Assembly (NCBI GenBank): GCA_002480345.1
Contig: DLBY01000113.1
Span: forward strand, 1-9,593
Direction of reading: 5' to 3'
DNA from: Phycisphaerales bacterium UBA7812
GTDB taxonomy: Bacteria > Planctomycetota > Phycisphaerae > Phycisphaerales > UBA1924
Length of the DNA stretch: 9,593 nt
The notes beneath the pieces are model-generated. The model was not told the origin of the DNA. It searched no databases and was given only the letters and a program-made list of their open reading frames with translations. Position 1 is the stretch's first letter. Every line of letters starts with the position of its first letter. The position numbers and the translations under genes are program-made. Shown here one piece after another: positions 1-6,296 of this stretch.

Positions 1-1752
1 AGGCGCGACCACGCCGACCCGCCTCGGAACCGCGCCCAGCGACGCGAGCAAAGGATCCCGTTCACCCTCCAGCCGCCGAACGACATCCTCGGGCAGGGAA
101 GGCCACGCCGCGGACGCGGCGATCGACCCACCCGCCGATTCGATCGAGGGGTAGACCTCGTCCCGCCACGCGCCCACTTCGTTCGCGGCGCGCTCGATCT
201 CGATCGACGCGTCGATGAACGCGTCAACGCTCGACAACCGCCCGCCCGCCAGAGGGTCATCCGCCGTTGGCACCGACAGATCCACCCCGGGGACAGACGA
301 CGAGAAATTCCGAACAGCCGATTCGATGCGCTCCGTCGCCGCCCGAAAGAGTTCATTCGCGGAATCGTCGAGCCACTCCAAACCCTCCGCGTCCCCGAGT
401 CCCTGCACCAAGCCGAGCGCCGGCCATTCACCCGGAGTCAGCGAACCGAGAAACCCCGGCTCGTCATCACTCCCATCGAACCGTTCGAGCGCGCCCTCGA
501 AGCGTCCCGCGAGACGCTCGAGACGCTGCTGATCCTCCGTTTTCTCGCCCGCCTGGGCCTGTGCCTCGATCTCCGTTGCCACGAATGCGCCAACCCCCTC
601 CACGAGATCGGCAAGGGGGTTGTCGAAGGTCCGCTCAAAGCTCTTGAACAACTCCGCCGCGCGGAACGAGCCAGGGATATCGAACGGGTCATCCAGATTC
701 AATCGGGCCCGCTCGCTCTCGGTCAGCGAGAGCCGCCCCACCGCATCCCGGATCGCCTGCGGGACATCATCCCGCTCGGAAACCGCGTCCCGCAGCGAGG
801 CAACGACAGGGGTCACGCCGATCCACCGCTCGAAATGGGCCTGCTCAAAGGTCGCCCGAACGGTGTCCTCCCGCTGCGCAAAAAGAAAGTAAGCCCCCGC
901 CCCAACGGCGCCGAGCACCACCGCCGCGATCCCCGCCCTCGAGAGCCAGACCCCCGCACCGGGACGATCCACACGGAAGGGCAAACCCGCGATGCGCTGC
1001 GCAACCTCGTCAAGGGTCAGCCGACACCCGCTCGGGTCAAGCAGTTCGTTGACGAGGGTGAGCCAGAACCCACCCTGCCCACCGAGCGCTTGCCACTCGG
1101 ATCCGTCGCGAACCGGGTACCCACCCATCACCCGGAACGGACGATGGAGCACCAATTCAAAGATCAGCAGACCGAGGCGCCGCATCTCCTCCGCGTCCGG
1201 GTCGACACCCGCCGCATCGAGTTCGCCGTTGGTTGCCGGAGCCCGAAGACCGATGCGCAGGCGTCCCGCCGATTCCCCATCGATCAGCACCGACTCAGGC
1301 GAAAGCGCACCGTGCGCACGCCCAGCGACCGCCCGGTACCGACCCAACGCCGAGACAACGCCCGCAAGAACCTCGTGCAACGCATCGCCGCGCAGCCGGA
1401 CCTTGCCCGTGACCAGGGCCCGGCCCGACATCCCGTACTCGTCGCGCGCATAGAACGCACCGAAAGGGGTCGCCTCGAAGTGCCGAACACCGACGGCGTG
1501 CCCACGACCGAGGCCCGACGCGGGCTCCCCCGTGACCGCCACCCGACGCTGCAGCGCCACACGCTCGACGAACGCATCGAGCGCCGCGCCGCTCTCTGCG
1601 GAGCCATCAAACCGTTCGCAGATCTCGACCGTGCACGGAGACCCCGAAGGATCGACTGCCGACCAGACGCTCTCGCGAACGCCGACCACGACGGGGCGCA
1701 CAAGCGTGTACCCGCCGACCATGCCCGTGCGCTCACACGCGATCAGCGGCAC
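1..1752 (-). CDS. Membrane-anchored pseudokinase-like protein (3' end outside window)
   Basis: The minus-strand frame is open from a GTG at 1752 to the window edge, giving 584 residues with no stop. GGAAAGGA (1767-1760) lies 7 bases before the GTG; an ATG at 1722 is the alternative start. Residues 13-255 follow the layout of a Ser/Thr protein kinase: GGYTLVRP opens the N-lobe, HGALSPESVLID (147-158) sits where HRDLKPENILL would be, EEMRRLGLLIFELVLHRPF (188-206) matches subdomain IX, and a closing helix reads LTLDEVAQRI. The active site looks dead: the VALK lysine aligns with Glu43, the HRD aspartate with Ala149, the DFG site reads RIGLRA, and the glycine loop is degenerate. One hydrophobic helix (about 273-292) follows, then at least 290 residues rich in acidic helices with no recognised domain. 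Expected topology is kinase fold in the cytoplasm and C-terminus outside. It follows the lipoprotein gene by 60 bases. Kinase-fold assignment is by eye; function is unknown. Confidence 0.75.
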   Translation of the reverse strand, partial: MPLIACERTGMVGGYTLVRPVVVGVRESVWSAVDPSGSPCTVEICERFDGSAESGAALDAFVERVALQRRVAVTGEPASGLGRGHAVGVRHFEATPFGAFYARDEYGMSGRALVTGKVRLRGDALHEVLAGVVSALGRYRAVAGRAHGALSPESVLIDGESAGRLRIGLRAPATNGELDAAGVDPDAEEMRRLGLLIFELVLHRPFRVMGGYPVRDGSEWQALGGQGGFWLTLVNELLDPSGCRLTLDEVAQRIAGLPFRVDRPGAGVWLSRAGIAAVVLGAVGAGAYFLFAQREDTVRATFEQAHFERWIGVTPVVASLRDAVSERDDVPQAIRDAVGRLSLTESERARLNLDDPFDIPGSFRAAELFKSFERTFDNPLADLVEGVGAFVATEIEAQAQAGEKTEDQQRLERLAGRFEGALERFDGSDDEPGFLGSLTPGEWPALGLVQGLGDAEGLEWLDDSANELFRAATERIESAVRNFSSSVPGVDLSVPTADDPLAGGRLSSVDAFIDASIEIERAANEVGAWRDEVYPSIESAGGSIAASAAWPSLPEDVVRRLEGERDPLLASLGAVPRRVGVVAP

Positions 1753-1759
1753 GCCCGCG

Positions 1760-1767
1760 TCCTTTCC
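1760..1767 (-). promoter_or_regulatory. Ribosome binding site of the pseudokinase gene
   Basis: GGAAAGGA lies 7 bases upstream of the GTG at 1752. It favours that start over the later in-frame ATG at 1722, which has no comparable purine tract. Confidence 0.6.
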
Positions 1768-1812
1768 GTCACCAAGACACCCTCCGCGTCGGCACGCACC
1801 GAGCGGAACGCG

Positions 1813-2349
1813 TCACCGAGCGACAGCCTTCTCCGTCGGCGAGTAAGAAATCCCGCTCGGACGCACCGTGACCGCGATCTTGCTCTGATCCCAGAGGTTC
1901 GCCTCGCGGAGGATGCTCCGCCGGCGCGGGTCCCCGTTCGGACCGGGCCCGACACCCCGGAGCTCGGCGAGCACGAACAGCTTGCCGCCCGACTTCCAGG
2001 TGGGCGTGTTCCAGATCTTGTCCCGCGCGCCGAGCGTCGCGGTCGGGTTCGCCTCGCTGAGTTCGACCGTCCACAGCACGCCCTGCGAGAGCAGGCTCTG
2101 CCGGTACGGGTCGTTCTGCGTCCAGTACTTCCGCATCGGCATCGCGTCGAGCTCCGCCGCACGGTCTCCACCGAGCGCGACCAGATCCACCGTCACGGGC
2201 TGCCCCGCGTTCTGGGTGGAATCGAGCGACACATCCACCGTGAACTTCTTGTACGCCGTGCTGCCGCAGCCAACGCTCGTCAGACCGAAACCGATCACAC
2301 CCATCGCGACCAGCAGCATCGACAGCACCCGAACACCCGAGTTCTTCAT
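1813..2349 (-). CDS. Small secreted lipoprotein, possibly TssJ-like
   Basis: Codes for 178 residues. I chose the ATG at 2349 because GAGGGA (2362-2357) stands 7 bases before it; a GTG at 2364 would add five residues but has no better site. The N-terminus is a signal peptide: MKNSGVRV, a hydrophobic stretch (about 9-24), then TSVGC with Cys28 as the likely lipidated residue. The lipobox is imperfect, with Ser at -3 in place of Leu. The mature part has alternating beta-strand patterns (KKFTVDVSL, QPVTVDLVAL, GKLFVLAELRG, SKIAVTVRPSGI). The size, lipid anchor and all-beta look recall TssJ, the outer-membrane lipoprotein of type VI secretion, but no diagnostic motif proves this and no other tss gene is recognised here. 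It lies between the 658-residue protein gene and the membrane pseudokinase gene, probably in one transcript. Confidence 0.8.
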   Translation of the reverse strand: MKNSGVRVLSMLLVAMGVIGFGLTSVGCGSTAYKKFTVDVSLDSTQNAGQPVTVDLVALGGDRAAELDAMPMRKYWTQNDPYRQSLLSQGVLWTVELSEANPTATLGARDKIWNTPTWKSGGKLFVLAELRGVGPGPNGDPRRRSILREANLWDQSKIAVTVRPSGISYSPTEKAVAR

Positions 2350-2364
2350 GACCGATTCCCTCAC

Positions 2365-2380
2365 GAGGCGTGAGCGCCTC
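2365..2380. repeat. Small inverted repeat in the lipoprotein leader
   Basis: GAGGCG and CGCCTC form a perfect 6-bp stem with a 4-base loop, just upstream of the lipoprotein ribosome binding site. There is no T-run on either side, so it is not an intrinsic terminator. It could be a leader hairpin or chance in GC-rich DNA. Confidence 0.4.
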
Positions 2381-2459
2381 TTCCGAATGGCATCCTGTTC
2401 CCCGACCGGCAGGCGCCGGCCGCTCTCCGGATCCTACCGCAACAGTGAGCGCCGTGCGA

Positions 2460-2478
2460 GGCCCGCCCACCGCGGGCC
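2460..2478 (-). terminator. GC hairpin just after the 658-residue gene, no T-run
   Basis: GGCCCGC and GCGGGCC form a perfect 7-bp stem around a 5-base loop, beginning 4 bases after the TGA at 2485-2483. On the minus strand the hairpin is followed by TCGCACGG, so the U-tract of an intrinsic terminator is missing. It may partly terminate or protect the 3' end while letting some transcription reach the lipoprotein gene. Confidence 0.4.
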
Positions 2479-2482
2479 CACC

Positions 2483-4459
2483 TCAATCGGCCGTTGCCAT
2501 GCCCTCTCGATACCGGCGCAACACCGCGTGGACTTCCCGGTTGTGCCGCCAGTCCACCACGATCAGGCTGCGTGTGCGCACAAGGAGAGACGACAGGTCC
2601 GCGATCGCCTCGTCAAACACCAGATGGGGTGCCAATCCCTTCGTGTCACCGATATCCCGGCAATACGCGCCGGGGGTGCCCATGAGCATCCGCCCCAGCA
2701 CCACGAGGAGCCGGATCCAGATTTCGGGGGGGATCAGGTCCGCCGCCTGAGCCGCCGGGACCGGATCGACCACGAGGCGCTGAGGCCCGATCGAGGCCGC
2801 CCACCGCTCGTCCGCGAAGAACGCCCGCTCGAACGCATCCGCTGTTTCGAGCGAGCCGTCTCGCTCCCGGGCCTCGTCGGCCGCGCGTGTGAGGCTCAGC
2901 AACTCGTCGAGCGCGACCGCCAGCGTGTTCTCTCCGTTGACCAGCAGCGAGCGCACACCAAGCACCCCAAGGGCGTGCAGATCACAGGGTGACGAGGCGA
3001 GCGGCACCACCTCGAAGGAGACATCCCGCATCGGCACCCCCTCCGCAGAACGGATGAGCCCGACGAGGTGTTCGTCCATCGCGATGGGCACGCTTCGGAA
3101 GCGCAGCTCCCCGGGGCCCATGGCCTCTTCGGTGCGTACACGCCCGTGCAGCAGGACCCGCTCGCCTCCGATCGGGAGGCGGAGTTCGAGCAGTTCGCTC
3201 CCCCCGCCCGGCACCCGGCCCTCACTCCGAAAGGTCGCCTCGATGATCGCGCCCGCGGGATCCGAAGCGTCGATCGAACGCACGCGAAAATCACACCGAC
3301 CGCCCGCGAATTCTCCGCCGACCTCGGGTCGAAACACGCCCCGCCCGATCCCGTGCGGGCTGACGAACCCCCTCGTGCGCTCGCCTCCGACTGTCATCTC
3401 TAACGCCGTGCCCGGATCAACAAGGCGGACCCGGCTCGCCCAGAGCCGCGGCAGACCGATCCCCCCCTCCCACAGGTCAACCCGGAAACTCTCGTCGGTG
3501 ATGTTCAGCAGCGGGCGACCCGATCGCTCCACCGCGCCCCGGACGGCGTGCACCGCCTCGGTGAGCATTTTGATCTTCAGATGCAGCGCCTCAACGAGAC
3601 GCCCCCACCGCCCGTGCCGCCCCAAGAACAGCCGATCGGGGTCGATCGGTTCGGGATCCCCCGCAAACCCGGATGCGCGCACGACCGTGTCGTAGCCCTC
3701 ACGGAGATCGAGCGCGGAGACGCCGTGCCGGATCCCCGTCCAGGAGCGCCCCCCGACCACATCCGCGTGATCCGCGTAGGACACGGGCGCGAGCCGACGG
3801 ACCATCAGGAGCCCCCCCTGCGGGTTGAAGGGCACCAGGTCGCGATTGATGCCGGTGAGCACCTGCGTGCGCACGGCTTCCGGATCGCACGCGTCCACGA
3901 AGGGAGATTCCGCGCCGAGTTGTTCGACCCAGAGATATCGCTTGAGCGAGGACCGGAACGACGCCAGTCCCTTCTCTGACAGAACATCTTCGTTCCGACA
4001 GATCGCCCATTGCGCTCCTGTTGCCTCGTGCATCGGTGCGCGGGCGAGGCCTTTCTTCCGGTCGAGCGCAACCGGCTCGAGCGGCCTGTTCTCGAACCCG
4101 GTCGCGATCATCGAATCCGCCGCGGTTGCTTCGAGCCCCCGGGCGGTCCGCTTCCAGCGGTCCTCGAGCGAGGCGTTGCTGAGCGATGCCCGTTCTCCAC
4201 CCGCGGCGTGGTCGAGGGCGTCGACGCGTTGCACCCAGATCTCGATCCAGGCGTCCACCGCGTCCGAGGCGTCGAGCACGCACCCCAGGCAAACCGACGC
4301 GTCGAGCACATCACGCACGACAACGAGCGGGCCGGCCGCGGGGTCCGGCTCGTCCTTGAGCAGCACACAGATCCGTAACGGGGACGCGGGCCCGGATTCT
4401 GCCGGGAAGAGGTCGATGGGGGCATACCCCTCGGGCACTCGCCTGGTCAAACCGTCCAC
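2483..4459 (-). CDS. Large protein of unknown function with kinase-like C-lobe patches
   Basis: Codes for 658 residues. The GTG at 4459 is preceded by GGAGGAGG with an 8-base gap; an upstream in-frame GTG at 4477 lies within that same purine tract and is unlikely. No signal peptide or membrane helix is visible, so the protein is probably cytoplasmic. I do not recognise a family. Two stretches resemble kinase C-lobe landmarks: a helix followed by GRPLLNITDESFRV (314-327), placed like HRDLKPENIL, and CDLHALGVLGVRSLLV (492-507), placed like the DVYALGVLLYELL helix of subdomain IX. About 165 residues of beta-rich sequence lie between them, against roughly 50-60 in an ordinary kinase, which would imply an inserted domain. 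The N-terminal 200 residues show nothing familiar. It is the first gene of a cluster with the lipoprotein and the membrane pseudokinase. The kinase relation is a weak inference. Confidence 0.8.
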   Translation of the reverse strand: MDGLTRRVPEGYAPIDLFPAESGPASPLRICVLLKDEPDPAAGPLVVVRDVLDASVCLGCVLDASDAVDAWIEIWVQRVDALDHAAGGERASLSNASLEDRWKRTARGLEATAADSMIATGFENRPLEPVALDRKKGLARAPMHEATGAQWAICRNEDVLSEKGLASFRSSLKRYLWVEQLGAESPFVDACDPEAVRTQVLTGINRDLVPFNPQGGLLMVRRLAPVSYADHADVVGGRSWTGIRHGVSALDLREGYDTVVRASGFAGDPEPIDPDRLFLGRHGRWGRLVEALHLKIKMLTEAVHAVRGAVERSGRPLLNITDESFRVDLWEGGIGLPRLWASRVRLVDPGTALEMTVGGERTRGFVSPHGIGRGVFRPEVGGEFAGGRCDFRVRSIDASDPAGAIIEATFRSEGRVPGGGSELLELRLPIGGERVLLHGRVRTEEAMGPGELRFRSVPIAMDEHLVGLIRSAEGVPMRDVSFEVVPLASSPCDLHALGVLGVRSLLVNGENTLAVALDELLSLTRAADEARERDGSLETADAFERAFFADERWAASIGPQRLVVDPVPAAQAADLIPPEIWIRLLVVLGRMLMGTPGAYCRDIGDTKGLAPHLVFDEAIADLSSLLVRTRSLIVVDWRHNREVHAVLRRYREGMATAD

Positions 4460-4467
4460 TTGGGCAA

Positions 4468-4475
4468 CCTCCTCC
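4468..4475 (-). promoter_or_regulatory. Strong ribosome binding site that sets the 4459 start
   Basis: GGAGGAGG, a near-perfect Shine-Dalgarno sequence, is separated by 8 bases from the GTG at 4459. It overlaps the alternative upstream GTG at 4477-4475 and so argues against that one. Confidence 0.75.
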
Positions 4476-4558
4476 ACGCGTCGTGCGGTGCGCGAGTCTA
4501 TCCGAAGACCCTTCCCACCGCCTCGACCACGATCGGCGCTGGACTTCCGGACGCCGGG

Positions 4559-4586
4559 TTGACTTCGCGGGCGTGGGACGCAAGAT
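4559..4586 (+). promoter_or_regulatory. Candidate promoter of the Fur-family gene
   Basis: TTGACT (4559-4564) matches five of six bases of a sigma-70 -35 box. CAAGAT (4581-4586), 16 bases on, is a poor -10 (three of six). Transcription would begin about 7 bases later, at or near the G of the GTG start at 4593. No clear Shine-Dalgarno precedes that GTG, which fits a leaderless mRNA. Confidence 0.4.
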
Positions 4587-4593
4587 CATCTTG
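4581..4593. promoter_or_regulatory. 6-1-6 palindrome, likely operator of the Fur-family gene
   Basis: CAAGATCATCTTG is a perfect inverted repeat of two 6-base arms about one central base. It covers the candidate -10 box and the first base of the GTG start codon. Fur-family repressors typically bind short inverted repeats with a single central base (7-1-7 or 6-1-6), and many repress their own gene. The site also lies in the divergent region shared with the minus-strand gene starting at 4459, so it could affect both. Confidence 0.5.
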
Positions 4594-4979
4594 TGAGCGA
4601 GCCCGCCCCCCAACCCCGGAACACCAGGCAGCGCACCGCGATCCGCGAGGCGATCGACGCGAGCGACCGGCCCCTCGGCCCCCAGGAACTGCTGGAGATC
4701 GGCAGGCGGGATGTGCCTTCGATGAGTCTTGCGACGGTGTATCGCAACATCAACGCGCTGCTCGAGGAGGGCGCGATTACCAAGGTCGAACTGCCCGGGC
4801 AGCCCCCGCTCTATGAGTCCGCGGGGCTCAAGCACCACCATCACTTCCATTGCGACAAGTGCGGGCGGGTCTTCGATATTGAGGGGTGCCCGGGCAATCT
4901 CAAGCCGCTGCTGCCCGAGGGGTTCACCCTGACGGGCCACGAGATCACGCTCTACGGTCGCTGCGCGGATTGCGCCTGA
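4593..4979 (+). CDS. Fur-family metalloregulator (Fur, PerR or Zur type)
   Basis: Codes for 128 residues from a GTG. The N-terminal winged helix spans about residues 8-75, with the recognition helix SLATVYRNINALLEEG (45-60) typical of the family. The metal-binding part contains HHHHFHC (81-87) and CDKCG (87-91); a second pair, CADC (124-127), completes a Cys4 structural zinc site (Cys87, Cys90, Cys124, Cys127). The protein ends one residue after that pair, so the tail seen in some Fur proteins is missing. Family members are dimeric DNA-binding repressors that sense iron, peroxide through iron, or zinc. The sequence alone does not say which; the short form and paired CxxC resemble PerR-like members. 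It is the only plus-strand gene in the window, divergent from the 658-residue gene, with a palindromic candidate operator over its start. Confidence 0.92.
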   Translation: MSEPAPQPRNTRQRTAIREAIDASDRPLGPQELLEIGRRDVPSMSLATVYRNINALLEEGAITKVELPGQPPLYESAGLKHHHHFHCDKCGRVFDIEGCPGNLKPLLPEGFTLTGHEITLYGRCADCA

Positions 4980-5283
4980 TCGTCACGACCGCTCGTTCAG
5001 CCGGCATTGACGCGCAAAAAATGCCGCCCGCGCAGTCTGCCCGGGCGGCACCGAGGAGAAACATGGGGTGCGCACTTTCCGCCGGCCCAGCGGTCCCGCC
5101 ATCCGTGGCTCGTGTGCCCGCCCCGCAGCACAACTCATGAGCGGTTCCGATATCTCACCAGGCGCTCGGTGAATTTCAGTGCAAACAGGATTCCGAGTAC
5201 TTTCACTGATCCGAACCCGAGGCGGGCTTCGGAAGAGCGCAATATGGACCTCTGCAAGGATGACCCGGAAGGGGTCTCTCGCG
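4980..5283. other. Gene-free region between the Fur-family gene and panD
   Basis: The two genes converge here. No convincing coding frame is present. The half nearer the Fur gene holds the terminator at 5016-5050. The half nearer panD has several foldable elements: GACCC/GGGTC (5262-5276), CCGAACCCG pairing with CGGGCTTCGG with one bulged base (5211-5232), and TCAGTG/CACTGA (5176-5181 with 5204-5209). The stretch around 5150-5210 is less GC-rich than its surroundings. It reads best as a long structured 3' untranslated region of the panD transcript. An independent small RNA ending at the terminator is possible, but I see no good promoter for it. Confidence 0.5.
5016..5050 (-). terminator. Intrinsic terminator of the panD-side transcript
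   Basis: Read on the minus strand, TGCCGCCCG and CGGGCGGCA form a perfect 9-bp stem around an 11-base loop (which can itself pair GCA with TGC), followed directly by TTTTTT. This is a textbook rho-independent terminator. On the plus strand no T-run follows, so it acts in one direction and is not the usual terminator for the Fur-family gene. Confidence 0.8.
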
Positions 5284-5673
5284 TCAGGCCGGGGGCGGTA
5301 GTTCGCTCGGGTCGTACCGGATCGTATCGACGATCCGGTTGTCTTCTCCGATGATCGCGACGCGCGGATGATGCGCCCGGTATTCGTCATCGTCCATCAT
5401 CGCGAAATGCATGACGATCACCCGGTCGCCGGGCTCGACGAGGTGGGCGGCGGCGCCGTTGAGCTCGATCGCCCCGCTCGCTGGCTCTCCCAGGAAGATG
5501 TAGGTCTCGAAGCGGGCGCCGTTCCGGCAGTTGGCGACGAGCACCCGGTCGTTGACCCGCATCCCGGTCGCGCGGAGGAGGTCCGCATCGATGGTGATCG
5601 ACCCAACATAATCGGGCTTCGCGGCGGTCACGGTTGCCATGTGGATCTTGCTGTGGAGGACCGGGCGCTGCAT
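5284..5673 (-). CDS. panD: Aspartate 1-decarboxylase (PanD)
   Basis: Codes for 129 residues, the normal length. PanD decarboxylates L-aspartate to beta-alanine for pantothenate and coenzyme A. It is made as a proenzyme that cuts itself to create a pyruvoyl group. The cut site YVGSITIDADLL is present with Gly24-Ser25 exactly at the family position, so Ser25 should become the pyruvoyl cofactor. KIHMATVT precedes it. NGARFETY supplies the substrate-binding Arg54 and the Tyr58 needed for catalysis. NGAAAHLVEPGDRVI (core fold) and the MMDD segment are also standard. The ATG at 5673 gives the N-terminus expected for the family; only a weak GAG stands before it. It lies 74 bases after greA with a hairpin between them, and I see no clear promoter of its own. 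Confidence 0.96.
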   Translation of the reverse strand: MQRPVLHSKIHMATVTAAKPDYVGSITIDADLLRATGMRVNDRVLVANCRNGARFETYIFLGEPASGAIELNGAAAHLVEPGDRVIVMHFAMMDDDEYRAHHPRVAIIGEDNRIVDTIRYDPSELPPPA

Positions 5674-5717
5674 CGTGCTGACTCGTTCTCGAAGTTCGGG
5701 CTCGGGCCCGTGAAAGC

Positions 5718-5742
5718 GGACCCCCGCGGCGACGCGGGGTCC
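5718..5742 (-). terminator. Terminator-like hairpin after greA
   Basis: GGACCCCGCG and CGCGGGGGTCC pair over 10 bp with one bulged base and a TCGC loop, starting 5 bases after the greA stop. On the minus strand it is followed by GCTTTC, only a token T-run. It is either a weak terminator that lets some transcription reach panD, or a 3'-end protecting hairpin. Confidence 0.5.
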
Positions 5743-5747
5743 TGTCC

Positions 5748-6212
5748 TCAGAGGATCTCGATGATCTCGAACGCCTTGACGCCTCGGGGCGCCTTGACAT
5801 TGACGGTTTCTCCGACGCGGGCCTTCATCAGGGCCTCGCCCATCGGGCTGCTCGTGGTCACCTCGATGAAATCGTCACTCATCTCGCCCGAGGCCTCGCC
5901 GACGAGGCGATAGACATCCTCCTCGCCCGTCTTCTGATCGCGGAGCTTGACCATCGACCCGATGAAGACGACATCCGCAGCGCCGCTCGACTTGTCGATC
6001 ACCTGAGCGTTCTGCAGCCGCTCTTCGAGCCGGCGGATCTCCGCTTCCTCGAGCCCCTGCTGCTCCCGTGCGGAGTGATATTCCGCGTTCTCCTTCAGGT
6101 CGCCCAGCGCGCGCGCATCGGCGATCCGCTCGGAGATCTTCGAGCGATTGGCGATCAGGGCATCGAGCTTCTTCTTGAGCTGTGCCCGTTCTTCTTCCGT
6201 GATGAATTCCAT
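5748..6212 (-). CDS. greA: Transcription elongation factor GreA
   Basis: Codes for 154 residues, close to the usual 158. GreA enters the secondary channel of RNA polymerase and stimulates cleavage of backtracked transcripts. The N-terminal coiled coil covers about residues 1-75 (ITEEERAQLKKKLDAL and so on). The loop at its tip, GDLKENAEYHSAREQQ (37-52), carries the acidic pair Asp38 and Glu41 that helps hold the catalytic Mg2+ in the polymerase. The C-terminal FKBP-like domain shows FIGSMVKLRD, YRLVGEASG and SPMGEALMKARVGETVNV, all standard. I chose the ATG at 6212 because it gives the family N-terminus and has GGGA 8 bases before it; the frame is open further upstream but without family resemblance. 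It follows the membrane-protein gene by 76 bases. Confidence 0.97.
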   Translation of the reverse strand: MEFITEEERAQLKKKLDALIANRSKISERIADARALGDLKENAEYHSAREQQGLEEAEIRRLEERLQNAQVIDKSSGAADVVFIGSMVKLRDQKTGEEDVYRLVGEASGEMSDDFIEVTTSSPMGEALMKARVGETVNVKAPRGVKAFEIIEIL

Positions 6213-6233
6213 GCGTGTTCCCGTCTGCCGCGA

Positions 6234-6259
6234 GGGCCCGCGTCGTCCGGTGCGGGCCC
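6234..6259. repeat. GGGCCCGC hairpin between the membrane-protein gene and greA
   Basis: GGGCCCGC and GCGGGCCC form a perfect 8-bp stem around a 10-base loop, 30 bases after the upstream stop and 22 bases before the greA ATG. No T-run follows on the minus strand. It could mark the end of the division operon or form a greA leader hairpin. Confidence 0.45.
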
Positions 6260-6266
6260 AGCCTCG

Positions 6267-6296
6267 AGCATAGCCGGCACACGGGGGTTCATCCAA
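6267..6296 (-). promoter_or_regulatory. Weak candidate promoter for greA
   Basis: Read on the minus strand, TTGGAT (6296-6291), an 18-base spacer and TATGCT (6272-6267) resemble sigma-70 boxes with three and four of six matches. The position suits greA, with a leader of about 50 bases. Such matches arise by chance, so this is only a candidate. Confidence 0.25.

Noticed and set aside
1753..1815. Possible read-through fusion of the lipoprotein and the pseudokinase, which share a frame with only a TGA between
   Set aside because: The linker sequence after the TGA is Gly, Cys and Arg rich and unconserved-looking, the second gene has its own ribosome binding site, and the fusion would put the kinase-like domain outside the cytoplasm.
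835..2373. Long plus-strand open frame of 512 codons
   Set aside because: It lies opposite the pseudokinase and lipoprotein genes, is extremely rich in Arg, His and Pro with no hydrophobic core pattern, and has no family resemblance. Long antisense frames are expected in DNA this GC-rich.
4478..4558. Promoter for the 658-residue gene
   Set aside because: A TAGACT -10-like hexamer is present on the minus strand, but no acceptable -35 box lies at a usual distance.
5003..5025. GGCAT/ATGCC pairing that could compete with the terminator stem
   Set aside because: Only 5 bp with a large loop next to a 9-bp GC stem; no conserved leader or ligand-binding structure supports an attenuator or riboswitch.
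4983..5390. Minus-strand frame of 135 codons overlapping panD and the terminator
   Set aside because: It overlaps the start-independent core of panD in another frame and runs through the terminator hairpin; composition is not protein-like.
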